This document shows positions 12,875 to 25,400 of a DNA stretch of 64,000 bases, piece by piece. The notes under the pieces are model-generated. The model did not search any database. It was not told the DNA's origin and saw nothing but the letters and a program-made list of their open reading frames with translations. Source of the DNA: Holtermannia corniformis (Eukaryota > Basidiomycota > Tremellomycetes > Holtermanniales); assembly GCA_001599935.1 (NCBI GenBank), contig BCIJ01000017.1:310852-374851 (forward strand), written 5' to 3'. The position numbers were made by a program, and so were the translations under genes. Numbering within the stretch: the first letter of the stretch is position 1; each line of letters begins with the position of its first letter.

Positions 12875-14901
12875 ATGGGCGGCTGGGGATCGAGCCCAGT
12901 GCTAGGTTATTTATATCCGGGGCCGGCAGCGTTCGCACGACTGCGCGGAAACGCCAGCGGGCCAGCAATAGCACCTGGGCGAGCCTCATCAACAACGCAA
13001 TCCTTTTCCATACGATCTCGTACCTCTACCCATCCTTGGTGGTGCTTTGCATTCTTCCTTCCGTTCCTCTCATCTGCCGCCGCCGTCCCGGCACCAACAC
13101 GAACGTCTCCTCACCCACGACGAACGCTCGCCACGGAGGCTCCCGCTCCGCCCGCAAAGGGCGTCCTCCCAACCTCGATCATTGCCGTCTCTGAAACCGT
13201 CCTCCCGTATCGCTTGACATACGACGAGGACGAGGCCAGGTGGACGCGCGTCGAGGGTTGGGTCAAGTTTGGTCGCGGGTTCGATCGCGTGTGTAGCGCT
13301 GGGATACCGACATGTGGGTGCTGACGCTATCAGGAATCGGAGGACGCCTTCGTGAACGACTCGTTCGCGGCCGATCCACCAGACTGGGCCGTGTCCGATG
13401 CCTTGCCTCGAGGGTACGTGTACGAGGGATGCATCCGCGCAAGGCTGAATCACTACAGATGGGGCCAAACATCCGATCGCTCAAGCTTGTACAAGGTGCC
13501 CTTGATAGCTGTCTCGAGCATCATCCTCGCCGCCTTGATCATCACCGGTCTCATCATGTAGGTGCTCTTTCTGTCGCTGCGTTACTGACAAAGCACAGCA
13601 TCTTCCTCAGTCAACGCCGGACACGACGTCGTCACCTCCGTCGTAAGAACAAGGAGCGCGCAAAAGCTTTGAAGGCCGCTGGGTTCGATGTCGATGCGGG
13701 AGACCATCGCGCCGTCGAGGCGCTGTACCAGGAAAAGCTCGTGCCGGGCGGGGCAAAGAACGAGGCGAGAAAGTCGATTTCGTCTGCCAAAAAGGTCGGC
13801 AAGTGGAGAAGAGGATTAAGGCGTCGCAAGCTGGGGCCATCGGATGGCAGCGAGGAGAATGTCGTGGTCGTTACTGGCGTTGCGGCCGAGACGGCAGCAG
13901 AGGCAGAGGTGGATGTGGACGTCGAGGGTTCGAGTGGGAGGCCGTTGGCGCGCTCCAGTGGGGACACGGACGGTTCAGCGGGTGAAGGGAGGACAAGCGA
14001 CGAGGCGGCGAGCACGACGATCCCGGCCACGGACACGACAGACGCGGATCGTTCAGCGGCGGAACCGTCTACAACTCCGGTCCTCCCACCATCTGGAAAT
14101 CCGCCACAATTCTTCCCGCCTGCATACCGACCTGCTTCTGTCCGATCGCTCTTCGCGACCAGTCCGGCGTCGCCGGAAGCCGAAGGCTCAGGCAGTCACA
14201 CACCTCCACCGCCCCATCCCTCATCGTCAGCTATGCCACAGCCACTCGGGCGTGAGCTCACTGCACGCGCTCAAGAGAAATCACCTGCTAGCTACTACCC
14301 GGCACCTACAACGGTCGAGGCCGAACAAGCGCTGGCAGTCGTACAAGCTGCCGAGTCGGGCCGAGCGGCAGAGGCGTCGAGCTCAACGGCGACGGCGCAC
14401 GTCGCTACGGATGACAAGCGATTATTGGAGCAGCTTCGAGTTGGAGGCAGTGCACCGCCAGCAGCGTCGAGCGGGGATGCAGCCGCGACAGCACCGGCCG
14501 TCGAAGTCGATGAAGACGGCTTTGAGCGGTTCGACGCACTGCCGGTGGAAGAGGCGACCATTGGCACGCATGTTGGTGAAACCCCGACAGGGATTCCTCG
14601 ACCGCCTCTGCCGACCATCCAGCGCTCACTCCACTCTTTCGCTGCCGGTGCGCCCGATGTTCCATCCCTCGAGCCATCTGCGCCGCCCGCAATTCCTGAT
14701 ACCGTCGCGCCATCTGCCCCGCCTCTACCCGACCCGGACGACGACGACGACAACGGCTCACTCGAGTATTCCAGTCCGCCCCGGCCGAGTGCGCCGTCGC
14801 TGCCGCCAGAGAGCGCGGCGGAACCCGGTGGCGAGGAAGAAGACGTGGTCCAGGCACCCCAGCGCCCCGTCGTAACCTTTCTGCCAAAGTATGAGCCCTA
14901 G
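12875..14901 (+). CDS. Single-pass membrane protein with long disordered acidic/Pro-rich tail; start uncertain
   Basis: No family was recognised. An N-terminal hydrophobic stretch, WWCFAFFLPFLSSAAAVPAP (about 13039-13098), looks like a signal peptide. A luminal part with YRLTYDEDEARWTRVEGWVK follows. A membrane helix, VPLIAVSSIILAALIITGLI then IFLSQRR, is split by an intron. A basic region RTRRRHLRRKNKERAKALKA comes next, and then about 400 residues rich in Pro, Ala, Ser, Asp and Glu. The tail has a PPAY (PPxY) motif in QFFPPAYRPAS. Introns lie near 13289-13333, 13413-13459 and 13560-13600. The only upstream in-frame ATG is 12875, but it would place about 50 odd residues before the signal sequence and would put a TATA-like element inside the ORF. 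A missed 5' exon or a base error near 13030 is possible. Confidence 0.55.
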
Positions 14902-15171
14902 GCCCTTTTGTATCGACTAGCACGCGCCGTTAGTGTTGTATGCAGCAACTAGTTCCAAGTTTGGCTCGAGCCAACGGATACAGGCGCCGTGCCGGCTGCA
15001 AGTGGAAAATCGCGCGGCCGTGGGTGGTTGATCAGCGTGGCTGACGTCGTCCAAGCGATCGCTGAGATTTCTCACCAGCGACGTCACCCGGTTCAGCGTA
15101 TATCTAGCTGAGATGTGACAAGCGAGGAGCATAACTGCACTCAGCGTTGGCTCGCTCGCACAATCAGCAAA

Positions 15172-15853
15172 ATGGCGTTGTGCGTGGTGGTCGCGGGTGG
15201 CGAAAAGGACGTGCTGACGAGTGGCAGCTTGAATGTCTTCCGCAGCATCACCTGGACGCTGGCGATGGTGCTCAGCTTTGCGGCTGTGAGCTTCCTGCTA
15301 GCGTCACAGCACGTCGCTGACCTGACCAGTTCGTGCTCAACATCGACTACATCACGGATGACCGAACCTACCAGAACACCTACCCGCCAGCTAACGTCGC
15401 GTGGCTTGTCGCCGAGATCCTGGCAACTTGTTGGTTCCTCTACACGCTCGTAGCAGGCCGCCGGCTCAGTGCCAGTACCACCATTGCGGGCGCCGCATTC
15501 ACGACCGTCTTCAAGCTTGGTTTGTGTCGCCACCCGATTCGCGACCTCCACTTCTGACGAACATCCTGTAGCGTCCCTCATTGCTTACACCGCTCTTCGC
15601 AACCACTCGCGATACTGTCCTGTTGGCTCGTACCGCGACGTCCAGTGTGCTGGGACGACAAGGGTACGCTCTCGCAGGTGGTACAGCGGCATACTGACTA
15701 GCGCAGGGTCTGCTTGCTGTTGGCTGGACTGGCTTCGGCTTTGCCCTGATCGCCATCGGATCCCTGTTTGCCATCGCCAACAAGTACGGCAAGCTCTCAG
15801 ACCGTGTCAACGATCTTCCACCAAGTGAAAAGAAGGCACAGATTGGCGCCTGA
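15172..15853 (+). CDS. Small four-helix membrane protein
   Basis: Not assigned to a family. Four exons join in frame. The product starts MALCVVVAGGEKDVLTSGS and has four hydrophobic segments: ITWTLAMVLSFAAFVLNI, VAWLVAEILATCWFLYTLVA, TIAGAAFTTVFKLASLIAY and AVGWTGFGFALIAIGSLFAI. Loops are short, with Cys at RNHSRYCPVGSYRDVQCAG between helices 3 and 4. The tail NKYGKLSDRVNDLPPSEKK is polar. The layout is MARVEL-like (four TM, short loops), but no signature confirms it. It lies 270 bp after the previous gene on the same strand and is convergent with the velvet gene (83 bp). Confidence 0.68.
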
Positions 15854-15936
15854 TCACAATTACGTCCTAATACCTAGTAACCTATAATCCACCTAAACAT
15901 AGTCGGCTCGATGCATAATGTGAACGCAAGACTGCT

Positions 15937-17905
15937 TCATTCCTCGTCGTCTCCCTCTGAGCTAAGATCATCCTCTCCGTCGTCGTCTTCGCCTGCTTCG
16001 CCGCCGCTCTCAGCTTGTATCGCGTTCTGGGTGACAGTGGCACGGCGCACTGGTAAGCGGATGCCTTGACCGACAAAATGCAACGTTAGTTTGGTCGTCT
16101 TGATCACGCCGGGGTACCGCTTTGCCGGGCTAGAGTCGTCAGCCTGATATCACAAGTGACAGCCACTGACTAGACGTGGAAAGGTTGGGATAGAACTGAG
16201 GTCAATATTGCAGATGACGCCTCGGTAGATGATCTGCGCTGTCAGTCATATCCCAAGCTCTCGCTGTATGCCACTTACAGAATAACGCGAGTAAGCGAGC
16301 ACCGCAACGTAAAGGTGCCCTCTGTACGGATGCCGACCGTCTTGGCAAAGAAGAATAGACCAATCTTGCCGTCCGGTCCCACCACTCTGCGACACGGCTC
16401 TGCGGTAGACCCAACCAGCACCCTGCTGTATGATCCATCGTCGACACTTGAGCTCAGACTGCTCCCGTCACTGCCGGTGGGTGAATAGGCTGTTTGAGGT
16501 GCCGTATCCGGGCGCGCTTCGACCAGTTGGGGCGCAAAAGTCTCCCAGTGTTCCCGAGTAACGCTTTCTGCGGGCAGTTGTCTCTGACTTGTAGCAGAGC
16601 TATAGCCGTAATCGACATCTTCCCGTTGTGGGGGCATCACGCTTGTGTGAGCTGTGTAACTTGCTGAAGCTGCCCGTGAACTTGTCGGCCAAGGCGCCCA
16701 ACCTGACACTGGAGTCGCGCGTTGATGCTCGGAATGTTCGGACGAACGAGGGATCGAGCGCGGAGGTATTGGCTGCAAACCTGCAGAAGCCTCGCCCGGA
16801 TCGCCAATGAATTCTCCAAGTAGAGGCGAAAATGTTTCTGGATGACCGTGTATTGTTGGTTGCAGACTGACTGCGCGCCGCTCGCGCTCGCCATAGGACG
16901 CAGACGGCTGCCCTTCCCAGTAGCGAGCATAGCCGAACGGTTCGGTTCTTGGGCGAATCCTTTGGTCAAGGTGCTGCGCCGACCAGCCAGGATGCCTTGG
17001 ATGAGAGCCCTGCGGGCTTTGCATGACATTCAACGGTGATGAGAATGATGGGGCGTGAGCGTAGGCGTGGGATGACAGATACATTGTCCGCGTCGACGGC
17101 CCTGCTTCGGCATTCGACGTAACTGTGGGATCGATGAGTGGGCACTATTTCATCATCTGGTGCATACCTCTGGGCATCGAAGCTTGTGCTGCAGGTATGG
17201 CTGATGGAGTCGTCGGGGTTCTTTGCTGAGATAGTCCCGAGTGCAGTCTCCCTTGGCCTGCGGCAGGATGCCGAACGATATTGCGCTCCATCAACCCATC
17301 AGGAGATAACAAGCTCAGAGTGACCACAAACGAGGCGTAGTCGATCTCCCTGTGCCCAGCGTCAATACGCGTCCACACAAACGCGACAAATACTTGCTCT
17401 GGATCCAATTCTGAACCATCTGACCGAAAGACGCGCAGCTGAATGATCGGGATTGGTGACAGGGGGCGATGATCCTACACTCGCGTCAGTTGCTAAGGAT
17501 GAGCAGTGCCTACTGACCTTATCGCCAAATCCACACGCTCTCGCTCGCCCTGGCTGCTGAAGGAAAGTCAAGCAGTACGACCTTGATGATTAGTCAAGTC
17601 TCCAGGTTCTCTGACACTTACAGTGCGCCTTCGCCGGTCACGGAAGTCAAACTCAGCCGACGCTCCTCCGTGGTGGTCGACGTTTCCGAGTCTGAACTGA
17701 GAGCAGGACTCTGACTATCATGCTCGCTCGATCGGGTTTCAGAGCCTTGTCGGGTCGCGCCATATCTAGGACTGCAGTTGACCTCGGTCCGAGATTGCGT
17801 CCCACACGTTGAGTCTGACGAGGGCCGGCGACGTTTCGATGTGTTGCCGTCTGTCCGTCCCTCGTCACCTTCAGAGTCTGTTGCGACTGTGAACAAGGCA
17901 GCCAT
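15937..17905 (-). CDS. Velvet-domain transcription factor with a large insertion
   Basis: Velvet proteins are fungal DNA-binding regulators of development, sporulation and secondary metabolism that act as dimers in the nucleus. The first half of the domain reads LDFPSAARASACGFGDKDHR, then PLSPIPIIQLRVF and FVAFVWTRIDAG. The second half reads LVGSTAEPCRRVVGPDGKIG, FFFAKTVGIRTEGTFTLRCS, AKRYPGVIKTTKLTLHFVGQ and GIRLPVRR. Between the halves is a low-complexity insertion of roughly 270 residues rich in Ser, Pro, Gln and Arg. Some insertion there is known for VelB-like members, so the exact class (VosA, VelB, VelC) is not fixed. The acidic tail ends EDDDGEDDLSSEGDDEE. The start at 17905 is the first ATG after a stop in this frame. 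Coding-like sequence upstream may mean a longer protein (see findings). Confidence 0.85.
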
Positions 17906-18889
17906 GTGCTTGCCGCCAAACAACTCGAAAGGGAATGTTTATCTTGAAGTCGTGGCTCTCTGTGTCGAGATAGGGAAGTGCAAAGAGGTGCGAGTGTTCG
18001 ACCATCAGAGAGTGCTTGGCTGTGCAAGAAGACCTAAGGTATCGGGGTCAGTGGCGTGACTGAAGAGAGGGGTAGATGTTGGTGTCTTCGCCAGAGGGCC
18101 GCGCAAAGGAGGATCCAAGGGGACAGCCGAACAGATAGGCCTCGAGCGCACAAAGCGGTGCACCAAGAGCTGACTAGGCTCTTCAGAGGTGATGTCAGCT
18201 ACGACAGAAGCCATCTCATCCGCGGCTTCTCATCCCCGCCCGGGCCGCGGACACCCCGACGATGATCGCGAAGCAGTTGGATGCCGTTCGTTCCATTTCA
18301 ACTGCCGAGCTCTGTGACGCGCTGCGAGGCCGTGGCCTAGGGGGGTGATCGCTTGAAAGATCCGAAGGTAGAGCACACGGTAGCACCGCGGGGACGGGAG
18401 ACGATCTCTGTACCGCGCCGTCCTTCCGCGTGCTTTGACGCATGGGGCGAAACGCAAGCACGCACGGCCCTTGCCGTAGACTTGGCAGCAGCTAGGAGCG
18501 TCTACCCGCTATCCTCGACCACTGCGAAGGCGAATGCTGCCTCGCACCCGGCCAGGGGAGTCTACATCGCCACATCGCTAGCCATCTTGCTCGCGTCATG
18601 AAGACGGGACCGACGGCCAGGTCGCAGCTACAACAACCGAACCCGAACCACCCGGCAATCAACATCGCTACCGATCTCGCCATCCGGGCTGCAGCATCAA
18701 AGCTACAGTATCCAAGAGTAGCCTTATCCACATGATCCCGCGATCTTTCCGCTTGACCATTGGCAGGGCTAGAATGGGACACCCGCGGGAGAGATCCCTC
18801 TGTCAAGCCAGTTGGCGTGGGAGAATCCTGCACGCGGGCCAGTTTCCGCAACCCATGTGCAACAAGAGCGCACGCCATTGTCTGACTGT
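17906..18889. other. Upstream region of the velvet gene and 3' side of the next gene
   Basis: The first 300 bases contain minus-strand coding-like sequence that could be extra 5' exons of the velvet gene: an ATG at 18214 (MASVVADITSEEPSQL) and a segment reading HLFALPYLDTESHDFKINIP. The rest (18.2-18.9 kb) shows no clear gene, although the unrecognised minus-strand gene may extend into it. Confidence 0.35.
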
Positions 18890-21800
18890 CAGGGTGCATG
18901 ATCAGCACAAGATCTCTTTTCCCCATACAGAACAGCGGCCCGACACTGACTAGTCTCAATAGCTATGGCGCTGCAAGAACCAGCGCCGAAGCGAAGGCGG
19001 TGACCGCGTTGGCATTCGCCAGGCTCGGAACTGTTTACGCCGTCCTCGTGTGTAATCTGGTCAGTCTCTATCTCCCCGCGCGGCAATGTGGCACTGTTTG
19101 CTACGAGGTGAGAGGCTTCCGAGGAGCACAACGATAACAACTCACCAACGTGTGATTTGCGTCAGGATACCGCCATTATGGGCAACACCGAGACTACCAA
19201 CCGCACAACCACACATCACCTCATCCTTAGAATATCTCGACCAAGCACGCCAGTCCATGTGAACCAGCGACACCCAAAACTCTCGCCACGCCAAGGTAAT
19301 GCCAAATGGCCTTGAGCATATTCCGGCGCAGGCTGAGTCTCGTAGAACCGAGCCGCCGTCAAGGGAGACCATCAAGCCGGAAGTATTGACCTCGCCGTGA
19401 GTTGTCAAGTACAAGCCGCCTGACTCGCTCTTGTACCGCAGACGACAGCCAGACAGACCGCTCGACTCTGCAGCGCCAGAACGGGCATCGTTCAAAGTCC
19501 GCCACGTGTTGCAATTCCCGGCGCCTATCAAGCGACGACGCGACGCACACTGGCTGCATGTATGACACCATACCATCAGAGTTGATAGCTGGAGCTTACG
19601 TTGTCAGACGTACACCTCTATGCGGCTGACGCAATCAGAAGCGTCACCATGTGACGTGACCAGCCACTCCAAAGTGCCGATCCGCCACAGGGCGATTCTT
19701 AGACTTTCCAATGCATGCCTCGCCTTCCCGTACTCTGCGCTGCGCCCAGAGAACACAACGCTCTTCGGAAAGCCAGCGAGCGAATCCTCAGCCAGAATGC
19801 ACACAATCGCGGAATCCGTTGCGACCCACACCGGGCCTGATCGTCGCCCGTCGGGCGAGAAAGCTAAGCTTACCTTAGAGAGCGGTCCGTGTCCCGCAAG
19901 CACGTCAAGTTTGCAAGCTTGTAGCCCCGCCGACGCGGCTCGTGCGGCACTAGCCGGGGTTCCCACTGTTTTCCGGCGAGTCCAAAGGACCAGGACGCTA
20001 CACTGCTTGAGTCGGTCGCGGTGCGAGTGTTGCGAGCGGCTCAGGCGTCTGCAATAAGAAGTCAATCAAGAGCTCAGCTGGCGAGGTGTGTGCTGCTCAC
20101 GTTTCAAGTAGATTGAGGAGCGCGCGCTTGTGATGCAAAGCCGATGCCGCAATGCGACGGAGCCAAGGCCCGAGCACAAACGATTCCTTTTCAGGGTCAA
20201 GAGGCCTCAAATCCTCTCGATAGCGTCGTGCGATGTCCAAGGTGTGAAGGGTGGACCCCGCACTGACCGCAGCACGTACGTGCAAAGTCGTCCCTATGAT
20301 GAGATGCCGATGGTGCTAGCAACCGGCCGATCGAATTCGGCCGTTCAGTACGAAGCTTCTTGCGTGTGCGTGTGCGGGAGGCCCCTGATCCAGATGAAGC
20401 CTGTCAGCAAAATGCATCCTACGGACAATGGAGGTGCAAGCACATGGCGAACGAGTCAACAGCATCTCGAAGTCTCTAGCTGTTCCGGAAGCTTCAAGCC
20501 AGGACAACGGAGCCTTGCTGGAAAGGACGCTGGTATTCTGGCGAAGGACAGCTGGAGGCAGAACTAGGGGACCGGGGATATCGCGTGCCTCCGTGCAAGG
20601 ACCACGCTGGGTGCGGTGCATGTGGCAGAGCCGTGCATGGTGATGACGTGGACCTTGCCAAGACACCAGCTGAGCGGTCTAGACGATTCCGTTCAAGGGT
20701 GTCTTTGGCCCTTCGTGTAGTCTCGCACCGTGGACGTCCGGTAACGCGAGCAGCGGGTGTTCGAGTGCAGGATGGAGAACTTTGAGAAAACTACCATCAA
20801 TAGGCTTGCAGTCACGAAAGGGGTACATGTGCATGTACACATCATCTGCAAGCAAGAGCTGTACTTCCAAGGCCTTTCTCGACGCGAAAATTGTACCACG
20901 GTACTCATGGCACACGCAACATTATGACTGGTGGTCTCCTGATCAGCCACAAGATTGCACAAGCTACTCGGCTCTCAACGCCCAACTCAGCTACAGCTCG
21001 TTTAGGCTTCGAAGGGCGTGCAGGGAAGATTACTCTGTCCCAGCTCGAAGCCGCACGAGTGGGGAATCGAGATCAACTGGGACTCCTTGGCGGGAGGGGG
21101 CTGGCCCGCAAGCCCTCGTTTTCGACACAAGCTCGAAGGAGACGCAAACATCGACAGCAACGGCAAGAAATAAGTTCACTCGTCGCGGCGTCCAACAACG
21201 CAGGGTCTGTCAAGCATTCCAGCAAGAATGTAGCCTCGCCAGGGACCCCCAGGTGAGTGACGGTTGTAGCTGCAATTCCTGAGTCGGCACGGCAGCCACG
21301 CTTAAGCAGCAAATTCGTCCCATGACTGGTTGCAGAAATCCACAGCCTGCACGAGCTCAAGCAAGACGTGTACACCATACGGTCTGATGACACTTTCCCT
21401 CGAGACTGTGTTGTAGAGAATGTGGTACGTCCGACCCACATTCGACCGCGCGCTGAGTACCAGCAATCTGAGCCCTGATTTCTTCACGCCGACGAATAAC
21501 GCATCGCGAACCTGCCTTGCTTGACACCAGTCCCTCACTACCGGCACTTCGACTTACCGAGTGGTCCCTTGAGCAACTGCCTTTGACGCACCAGTTCGAC
21601 TGGAGGGCTCCGCAAGCGTCAGACGCAGATTGTCGCCGCCTTGTGACCTTCGGTGCCGGCGGCTGCGACTAGCCGATGGACGATCGATACCCTGAGGGTC
21701 GTTGCCGAATGTTCCGAACCAACCTTGGATTCCTACTCTTCGACTTCGCGAAGGACAAGGCACCCAGCCTGCCACGGGACGGAAGGCTCCTCGCATGCAG

Positions 21801-22230
21801 ATATCCTCGAGATCCTACGAAACGGAATGACGTAAGGCTCCAGTTCCACCTGTAACTCTTGCGCGTCGGGGCATTCTGGCGTAATGCGATCAATAACACC
21901 GGAGTTCGGACAACGCCCTGACGGGGTCAATCATGACTGCATGATGCTTTGCTCCGGCACTATCGGAAGCGTCGGCAAGCCATCAGCCCCTCGGACTTTG
22001 TCGGCGAATATAGATTACTGCGGTGACAATCGTAGGCTAAACCACTCTCGGCATTATGCAATTGAGCAGTGTGACGTCTACTGCACCGTACGTACTCTCG
22101 AGATCGGAACCGAGGAGGGGCTGCGGCAGACCATAGGTCTTGAAGCAAGGATGCTTCTTCGTAACATCTCCTGCAGTCCAGGTCGTCCGATGACGCCGCC
22201 GGCAGTGGCCATCGTGATTGAGACTTGCAT
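18890..22230 (-). CDS. Unrecognised multi-exon gene, possible beta-propeller protein
   Basis: No family was named. A series of minus-strand segments reads as protein with usable splice sites. From 5' to 3' they include ATG at about 22230 (MQVSITMATAGGVIGRPG) and GVIDRITPECPDAQELQVEL then SRISACEEPSVPWQAGCLVL, ending at a GTAGGA donor. RDALFVGVKKSGLRLLVLSA, RTYHILYNTVSRESVIR and PGEATFLLECLTDPALLDAA follow. Then come FRDCKPIDGSFLKVLHPALE, LLAGHG-like LDVLAGHGPLSKVSLAFSPD (a WD40-like step) and FGITLAWREFWVSLVHMDW. Alternating hydrophobic strands and the SPDG step hint at WD40-type blades, perhaps a TFIIIC- or Mediator-like subunit, but this is a guess. The exon map is incomplete and both ends are approximate. 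Most competing plus-strand frames here are shadows. Confidence 0.4.
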
Positions 22231-22442
22231 CACTTCTCGCTCATACGTAACATGACCTCCGCTGCATGCGCAGCCAATGGCTAAATAACAGGTCTGCCAG
22301 CCATGGCAACGACCAAAGACGCATCACGTGATCTGGAGAAGTTGGTCGGACATGAACCCCTGATAGCCCCTATGCCGTCTGGAGATCATCAACGTCCATC
22401 TCGGCGCTGGTCATTGGCACCTTCTGAGGGCGGTAGCCCATC

Positions 22443-25400
22443 ATGATTGTTTGCGGGGGCTGTGGCACCTCAATGGCCAAGGTGCAAGACCGTTGCACGC
22501 TCTGTGCCGGCAGAGCTGTTGGTGAGTGATTTCTCTTGCCGCCAGTCGGGCGAGACTGATCATCTGCAGAGCGTCCGACACCGGCCAAGCTGATATTGAG
22601 TCAGACCCAGGGCAATAGGTCGCCAAAGAATGATCGTTGGAGTCACTCGTGTGTACATCGCACTTCTGGATGGCCGTGCTGATCTATCCTATCTGCAGAT
22701 ACACGACGGGTGCAGCCAGGAATTCCACCTCTCCAGCGACCACGCATTCTCCACGTCCATTGCCAACTTCCCTACCTTCAAGTCGTACCTCCACACCTTC
22801 ACTCGGGCCGCATCCATCCCGCGCAACAGCTCTCAAAGTACCTAGCCCTCTGCGCCGCAAGCCCAGCGAGCATGATGTCGTCGACGTACGATTGGAAGAG
22901 GAGGGAGAGCTCGCTCGGGGTGAGTAGATTATCTGCAGTATTCGAGACTGATATCTCGTAGTCTATGGGTCCGTGCTCGACCCCAACCTGGTCTTGCCCC
23001 AGTGCGTAACGTGCAGCAAGGCATTCGCTCATGGTGAGAAGCAGTACATTCCTCCGTTAGTCGTTTGTCCGGACCGCAAAGCATGACTCATTCAATCCAG
23101 GACTGCGTCTAACGAGGACGTCGGGGTCTTGTGCAAAGCCTGCTATACAGCTTCATATGCCAAAGGCATCTGCTGCGCCTGCGAGCGACCCATCGTCGGC
23201 GATCGGGATGAAGGTTTCGGTGGCAAGTGGGTGCAGGGACGAGTCTCGGGTACAGGTTGGCATGCTCGCTGCTACTGCTGCATCAGTAAGTGTTCGGCGA
23301 GCGTGGTCTCATATCTGACAACGCAGCTTGTGGCAAGCACCTCGATCCGCGCAAGAATGACTCGATACTCACTCCTGAACATACACCGAGCTGTATAGCC
23401 TGCAGTCCGCTCGCAAGACTCCTCGAGTCACCTGATGGGAAGAAGCTAGAAAAGCAGTCGGCCTTGGCGTCGACACCCAAACCCAAGCCGAGATATCCTC
23501 TTCCAGGAGGCTTCACCGGGCGCGACAACCCTGGCGGCATTTCAAGCAAGACTTTCAAGAGCTCTATTCCAAAGCAAAACTTCACGCCGCCGCCGAGCGG
23601 CGAAGGCAACGAGAGCAGTCCCGGCCACGCAGTCATCAAACATATGAAGGGTCTATTTGGCGAGTCAGCGAGCGAACCCGCAAACGAGGCAGCCATGCCA
23701 ACGATCGAACCCATCACGGTCATGTCCGCGTTCGCTACGCAGCCATCATCTGCGGTGACAGAATCCGAGACCAAGACGGAACTCACGGTTGAAACGAGAC
23801 GCACGACACGCTCTCGTAGTGGGTCTGCCGCGAGCCAGAAACCGCCTCCAACTCCACCAAAGCCTGTGCCGCCTCCGATGGCACCCGCACCTGACCAGTC
23901 TTTCTCGAGACCCTCCGGACGGCCGTCCCAGCCATCAGCGCCGCCTCCAAAGCCGCCCAAGCCGTTCAAACCCACGGCTCCGGCGTCATCATCGGCTGTA
24001 CCTTTCCCATCACGAGCAAATGCACAACCTTCGAAGATACCGCGGCATCTCGCGACGCGCAAGCCACCGCCACAGTGGCCCGCGAATGGGCCTGCACCAG
24101 GGACGTCGGGACCCCCATTGAGTAGGGAATCGCAAGCCAGGAGTGAAGTACCGACAAGTCCGAATGCCAATGCCAAGGTACCCGCTGCGATCACAGAGCT
24201 GTCACGTCGTGCTCCGTCGGCATCGGTGTCGGGCAGCACGGAGCAACAGAGGGGCGAGGCAACCTCAACAGGAAAGGTCACTGGTCGCTGGCCACCAAAG
24301 TCGCCGGCACCAAACGCGTCAAGCGCTGCTCCCCCTGTTTCTCCGCACCGCGTTTCGTTTTCCAGCAAGCGTGGCGAGGTTGCCGCACCTACAGCCACTC
24401 ATCGCCCGCACATTTCTCCACAACAAGCGACCAAGCCGCTGCCGAGTTTGCCATCGGCTTTGCGCGCGCCCACGCCTGCGCTGACCGTCACAGCGAGTTC
24501 TTCGGCTAAGCCTCGCGAGACTAGTCCATGCAACGGATCAGAAACAACAAGCCAGCAGAAGATGCCCGAAGTATCCGACAAGCCTTCGCCGACGCACCGG
24601 CAGGATATCGCACCAGAAGCTGGCCGCATTGGCACCGAGCCGCTTGCCTCCAAGGTACAGATTGGCCAAGAATGCCGCCCTATGGCATCTCCGGTGGCTA
24701 GTCTCTCTCGCTCTCGATCCTCTACACTCGGCTCACCAGGACGTGGCAATACCTCTCGACCTACAACGCCGCGAACACCAAATCTGTCTCGTCCTGTCGG
24801 CTACATCAGACCTCGTTCGAACACGGCCGGCAGCTCTAGTCAACCGCACGATCTCGATGGTCCTCTCTTTTGCGTCCATTGCCGTCAGCCGACAAGCTGC
24901 ATGGCCCTGGCGGACCGTCTCAGACGCGATGGTAAGATCCAGATGGTGATTTTCGAGGGCAAGCCGTACCATGCGGCATGCCTGTCGTGTGCCAAGTGTG
25001 GTGACGGCTTTGGTGCGGAGGGCGATGTGGTAACCATTGATAACGGGTCGCCCGTACACAAAGCAGTACGTCTTGCCAACAAGTATCGAATCCAACTGAC
25101 AACCACAGTGTACACCTCAGAAAGCCCCTCAAGGTACTACCAAGCGCACCGAGACACCTCCAATTCTCTGCCCGACGCCCAAGCACGTCAATCAGATCGA
25201 CAGTCATGGTGTCGACTCTCTCCTGCGTAGCACCTCGACCCCGGCTCTACCGCAGTCAGCCACGCCGACTGTTACGACCAACGGGACCAGTCGGCCCTTC
25301 TCGACAGCTGATGAAACGTCAGTCGATGTTCAGCACATGAGCAAGAGCTGGTCGTGCCAGGAGTTTGGCGACCGCCCACACCCACATGCCAAGATTTTCG

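Noticed and set aside
20782..21282. Plus-strand frame of 166 codons
   Set aside because: It has no domain and competes with minus-strand segments that join through good splice sites.
18890..22230. Naming this gene as a TFIIIC 90-kDa subunit
   Set aside because: A WD40-like step is visible, but no diagnostic motif; the name would be invented.
23283..24398. Minus-strand frame of 371 codons, Gly-rich
   Set aside because: Antisense of the Pro/Ser-rich linker of the LIM protein; Pro codons read backwards give Gly.
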